From Ophioderma brevispina (Eukaryota; Echinodermata; Ophiuroidea; Amphilepidida; Ophiodermatidae), in NCBI GenBank assembly GCA_023653785.1, contig JAMKCH010005360.1, forward strand, positions 1-64,000: a stretch of DNA of 64,000 bases, written 5' to 3'. Shown one piece after another: positions 60,071 to 64,000 of the stretch. The stretch's first letter is position 1; every line of letters begins with the position of its first letter. The position numbers and the translations under genes were made by a program. A model generated the notes under the pieces. The model was not told where the DNA came from. It saw only the letters and a list, made by a program, of their open reading frames with translations, and searched no databases.

Positions 60071-60901
60071 CTTTGAATGACATTTTTGGACAAATTTGCC
60101 AGCAAACATTATATGAAATTGAAATTAATAAATTTTGTAAAATGTGTTGTTGATTCCGATATGTGAAAGAATTTCATTCGATGGTATGGAACAAAATATC
60201 ATGTATTTTAATCTTATTTCTGACATCTAATTTATATTATTATTATATTTTTTCCAATGTAATATGCATAGACTATTGTATAAATTGTTCTTTAGACATC
60301 TGTTTAATAATAATGGTAATCATCCTGTGTTCGATGCGTAAAAGCGGATGATCAAAGGCTTTTTTGAATTTCAATGAAGCCACATTTTGATAAGTGTAAT
60401 AATATTTTATGTTTTGCATTAAAAAATCCAAGTGCAGTTGTTTCAAATCTCATTTTTATGATATAACTAAAACTGGCTTCGCTTTTATGTCTATAGGCCA
60501 ATTCGTGTCCGCCTTTATTTTCAATCTTGTAAAAACACCAACTTATGGACAAAATACACACAATTAAACTTGAACCAACTTCAACCAAGTGCTTTGGATT
60601 AACTTGTTTTTTAAGTCATTCATTTTTATTTATTTTATTTCTTTTCGAATATCAAATTTATGATGATAAATCTTGAATTATGAAAAATAAGAATTGTCCT
60701 TTAAAATAGATAATTTTTAAATATGCAAATGTAATGCTTCAGTTCTCATGTCTTATAGATATTACAATAAAATGTGAGAACTATATGAGAATGTGAGAGC
60801 AGATGCGTGTGCATGTGTATCGGTTGTTGTATATTATGTGTTCGCGTATCACGTGTGTGTCATGGTGTGTTTGAGACACGTCCCGTGTGTGTGGAAATCT
60901 A
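60071..60901. other. AT-rich non-coding, ending in a GT-rich stretch
   Basis: No gene. The stretch 60797-60895 is rich in TGTGTG/CACGTG words and leads into the CpG-rich foldback. Confidence 0.35.
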
Positions 60902-62298
60902 CACGGCAGCGCAGATCCAGATCGGAGCCAGATCTCGTATCCAGTTTGCGTCTACAGGGCACGGCCAAACTGGATCCAGATCTGCAACGCGTATGGGCAA
61001 GCCATAAAGGCCATAACGTATTGACTGCAAACGCGTTGCGAGAAAGTAGCAACGCGTTGCGACATTTCGGCAACGCGTTGCGAGCGTCGGCCATAAAATT
61101 CATGATTTCTGTGACGTATTTCCAAAAATAGACCCACAACGCGTTGCTAGACACCTTGCAACGCGTTGCAAAGTAACCTTCACAACGCGTTGCGGGCTTC
61201 ACAAAACGCGTTGCCAGCTTCACAAGCGTGCTAAGGGTCCACAAGCCAGTAGGGTCATAACTATTTGTCGCAACGCGTTGTGAGAAAAGTCACAACGCGT
61301 TGCGACATTCGGCAACGCGTTGCGACAGTTGGCAAACGCGTTGCGACATTTCAGCAACGCGTTGCGACATCGGCCAGCGAGTTGCGGTGTCGGCAATCAA
61401 AATATGATTTCTGATACAATATTCAAAAGTATAAATCTCACAACGCGTTGCGACCTTCACAACGCGTTGCAAACCTCGCAACGCAGTTGCGGACAATACG
61501 TAGACCAATGCCTTTCCACAACGCGTTGTGAAGTTTACAACGTGTTGTGAAGCTCGCAACGCGTTGTGAATTGACTTGCAACGCGTTGTTGAAGGCATAA
61601 GGGTCATACGTATTGCCCGCAACGCGTTGCTGGATCATTTTTTGAAATACGTCACAGAAATGCATGATTTTGATTGGCCGACGCCGCAACCGCGTGCAAA
61701 AATGTCGCAACGCGTTGCTACTTCATCACAAAAACGCGGTCTCATGTGGCCAATACGTTATGGACCCTTAGGGATTGTGAAACCTTCGCAAACACGCGTT
61801 GCGAAGGTCGCCACGCGGTGTGAAGGTCGCAACGCGTGTGAAGGCTTGCACGCAGTTGTGAGTTTCCACAACGCGGTGTTAGATACTTTGCAACGGCGTT
61901 GTGGGTTATTTTCGAAATACGTCACAGAAATTACGTCATCAATGGCGGACGCCGCAAAGCGTTGCTACTTTCTTGCAACGCGTTGTTACTTTCTGGCAAC
62001 GCGTTCGCTACTTTCTTGCAAAGCGTTGCCGAAATGTCGCAACGCGTGTGCAATACGTATGGCCTTTATGGTTGCCATAACGCGTACATGCTGTGTAACA
62101 GCTGGGTTAGTGTCGCTGCACTTTAGCGCGTACTTTAGGTTACGCGTAAAGTATTCTCTGATCACCAAGGTTACGCATAACATTTGTACACTTTTACGCT
62201 TTAGAAAGGCGGCTGTAACTTCGACACTCACGCGTGTGAGGTCTCCGTTGATCTGGATCTCGGGGAAAACGGATCCGATTGGAATCTGCGCTGCCGTG
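60902..62298. mobile_element. 1.4-kb CpG-rich foldback packed with CAACGCGTTG palindromes
   Basis: Inverted ends CACGGCAGCGCAGATCCAG (60902) and ATCTGCGCTGCCGTG (to 62298). Inner paired modules include CCATAAAGGCCATAACGTATT (about 61003) with AATACGTATGGCCTTTATGG (about 62052). A GTCGGC...TTTCTGTGACGTATTTC block occurs twice in the left half (about 61087, 61388) and twice inverted in the right half (about 61641, 61909). Between them about 30 copies of CAACGCGTTG occur, often every 20-22 bp. Strikingly CpG-rich for this window. The 257-codon and smaller frames here are by-products of the repeat. No transposase. Confidence 0.8.
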
Positions 62299-63253
62299 AT
62301 AGGATTGACCCTAGTTGTGTGTACTGATATAAAAGTGATGTGGCGGTAGAAATGCCGTTTGTGCGTTGACACGCTCCATGGATCTGCTATTTCTGTATAC
62401 TACTCTATACAAAGAAATTGTCTGTCTATATGCTAGCTTGAATATTTAGTATAAAAAAGTAGGCCAATAATTTGTTGTAAGGTAATAAATTCACCCGCTC
62501 CAGGTGTAAGGCTCACAATGCTATTATGGGATAGATATAAGGGTGGTATATGCTAATAAAGCTATATGTCAAGGTTACTTGGCGTCTCGTCAGGTTTTAA
62601 CGGAATATCAATTATGCGGTATTATATCAACTCCACATTTCCAGAAGAATACGGCACTAAGGTTTCGATAAAAAAAATCAAAAATAGAAAAGTTGTATTA
62701 CGAGGGAATGGATAGTGGATTCTACTCTTATAGTGAGCCTTATCTGAGAATAAAAATGCAATAAGTGAGTGACGTCAATTTTGTTGGAAATACCCAAAAC
62801 GATATAGGCATCTTTATGTAATTTATACCATATGCAACATCGGATTTATTTTCAGCCGTAAAAGTGTGACCAAAAGTACAAGGGTTTGTATAGGCTGCAA
62901 TTTCAGGGCAATAAGAAAACTGGGCGGAAATGTGGGTTTTCGTTATGTAAGAAAAGGGGTGGGAACAACACTTTTAAACATGCATGGCCACGTTTCAAAA
63001 ACAGCTAATGTACCTTAAATGGGCTACACTCACAAATCTGAAATATTTTTGTATCGTGTCAAATAGGGATGTGTGTGTGTGGTGGGTATGTGCTTATGGA
63101 GTGCAGTGTGGGGTTATTTTTAAGTAGAAATGAACATTGTGCGGGTTTATTTCAATGTGGGTGATTGTACTGACATTGTGGGGTTATTCTAATAGATTAC
63201 TATGTTACTAATTGTACCTATAATAGAGCATCATGCCAGAAGGTTTTGGTTTA
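62299..63253. other. non-coding sequence
   Basis: A GT-rich stretch at 63069-63115. No gene or known repeat. Confidence 0.35.

Positions 63254-63312
<59 letters not shown>
63254..63312 (+). repeat. T17-A42 junction
   Basis: A T run (63254-63270) passes directly into an A run (63271-63312) at the start of the second foldback copy. Confidence 0.9.
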
Positions 63313-63313
<1 letters not shown>

Positions 63314-64000
63314 AGAAAAAAATATAACATTTGCAAATATGAAAGTCTGCCGGGGACCCGTTGTTGCGTGTAGCCCCGGCGGAGGGGTAAAAGTTACTAT
63401 GGTCCAAATGTTTGAACTGCTCTAAATCTAATATAATATAGCGCAAATATTCTTAGGTAAGTAGGAGTAACAAAAGTCAATTGGGTCATACGAGCGGTGC
63501 TTCGTTTCAAGAGATTTGGAAAAAAGGCTAAAGGTAATTTGTTTATTCAAGAAAGGTCACGTTGCAATACCCGATTTGTTGTAAAAATATTTTTTTTAAA
63601 TGGTTAATGCATTCTGAATCCAAATATGAATGCTTTTGCACTTTCGGGGCATCTCCTATTGTTATAATGGAAGGGGTAAAAAAATTCCCTGTAGGGACTC
63701 TCTGGGGACGGAGGGACATTAACCTCCCTATGAACGGGAACCAGCCATGCAAAAATAAAAAGCATATTTGAATCAGTTCATAAATAGTTTTTTAATATTT
63801 TTTACAAAGAAATCATGGTATTACAATTGTGAACTTTCTGAATAAACAAAATGACCTTTAGCTATTTTCCAACTATTTGGAAAAGGAAGCACCACACACA
63901 TGTGACCAATGACTTCTTTTTTACTCCTGGGAACCTAAGGAATAATTGAGCTATATTTCAGTAGATTAGAGCAGTTCAAATATTTGACCCATAAGAACTT
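63313..64000. mobile_element. foldback element, copy 2 (cut by window end)
   Basis: ATATGAAAGTCTGCCGGGGA, the GTAGCCCCGGCGGAGGGG stretch, TTTATTCAAGAAAGGTCA, ATCCAAATATGAATGCTTTT and the inverse TTCTGAATAAACAAAATGAC then AGCTATTTTCC match 38995-39640 almost end to end. The right arm continues past 64000. The outer left-arm part present in copy 1 (GTAGACGAACGAGATACC) is missing here, replaced by the T/A runs. Confidence 0.8.

Noticed and set aside
60902..62298. CRISPR-like palindromic array
   Set aside because: The repeat is only 10-12 bp, the spacers are 8-11 bp and similar to each other, and the whole is within inverted ends; no cas genes.
61576..62349. 257-codon open frame, the longest in the window
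   Set aside because: It lies over the CAACGCGTTG array and its mirrored modules. Similar frames exist on the opposite strand with the repeated NALR/QRVA pattern dictated by the palindrome, so it is not a gene.

Overview
The window reads as non-coding, repeat-dominated chromosomal DNA of an animal. It is AT-rich. Its few coding pieces are exon-sized with splice signals, and it is packed with miniature inverted-repeat elements, decayed LINE and Tc1-type fragments, tRNA-derived SINE heads, microsatellites and satellite arrays. No rRNA, intact tRNA gene, bacterial operon, CRISPR array or intact transposase is visible. The frequent hexamer-like AGGCCTA, the CR1/L2-type LINE tail and the many TA- or TTAA-flanked MITEs fit a marine invertebrate deuterostome (echinoderm or hemichordate). 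That assignment is an impression and was not tested.

Layout. 0-8 kb: unique AT-rich DNA with three tRNA-like SINE heads, a foldback element, a truncated TTAA-type MITE and a small cruciform element. 8.2-10.8 kb: a CA-rich microsatellite, then a 2.2-kb, nearly C-free, telomere-like minisatellite. 12.06-12.4 kb: a CTGCA-rich inverted element. 13.3-20.2 kb: a degenerate AT-rich repeat field with interruptions. 20.5-22.2 kb: a GC-rich tandem array. 22.2-24.9 kb: two inverted 347-bp TTAA-type MITEs around a reverse transcriptase fragment, then a Tc1-type remnant. 26.3-26.8 kb: an EF-hand exon. 29.7-36.06 kb: a 1-kb/0.5-kb alternating repeat array split by an insertion that carries a LINE 3' end. 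37.1-39.8 kb: nested MITEs and foldbacks. 40.99-41.32 kb: a second EF-hand exon, RASEF-like. 41.8-46 kb: MITEs and a dispersed family with a long palindrome. 46.5-51.27 kb: a 4.8-kb element with arms of about 163-bp tandem units. 51.5-53.06 kb: a 1.5-kb TA-flanked element. 54.1-54.6 kb: a candidate three-exon micro-gene. 60.9-62.3 kb: a CpG-rich foldback loaded with a palindrome every 20-22 bp. 63.2-64.0 kb: a second, incomplete copy of the 38.9-kb foldback.

Two host loci have direct support. The first is a pair of tandem exons, each coding two EF-hands and a short following motif, resembling the N-terminus of the large EF-hand Rab GTPases (RASEF, CRACR2A, RAB44). The second is a short Kozak-ATG exon at 54.1 kb with a GTAAGTG donor and two phase-compatible downstream exons. 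Both EF-hand exons need one frameshift. The same kind of single-base break appears in every decayed coding repeat checked, so the contig may carry uncorrected indels. That should be settled before either exon is called a pseudogene.
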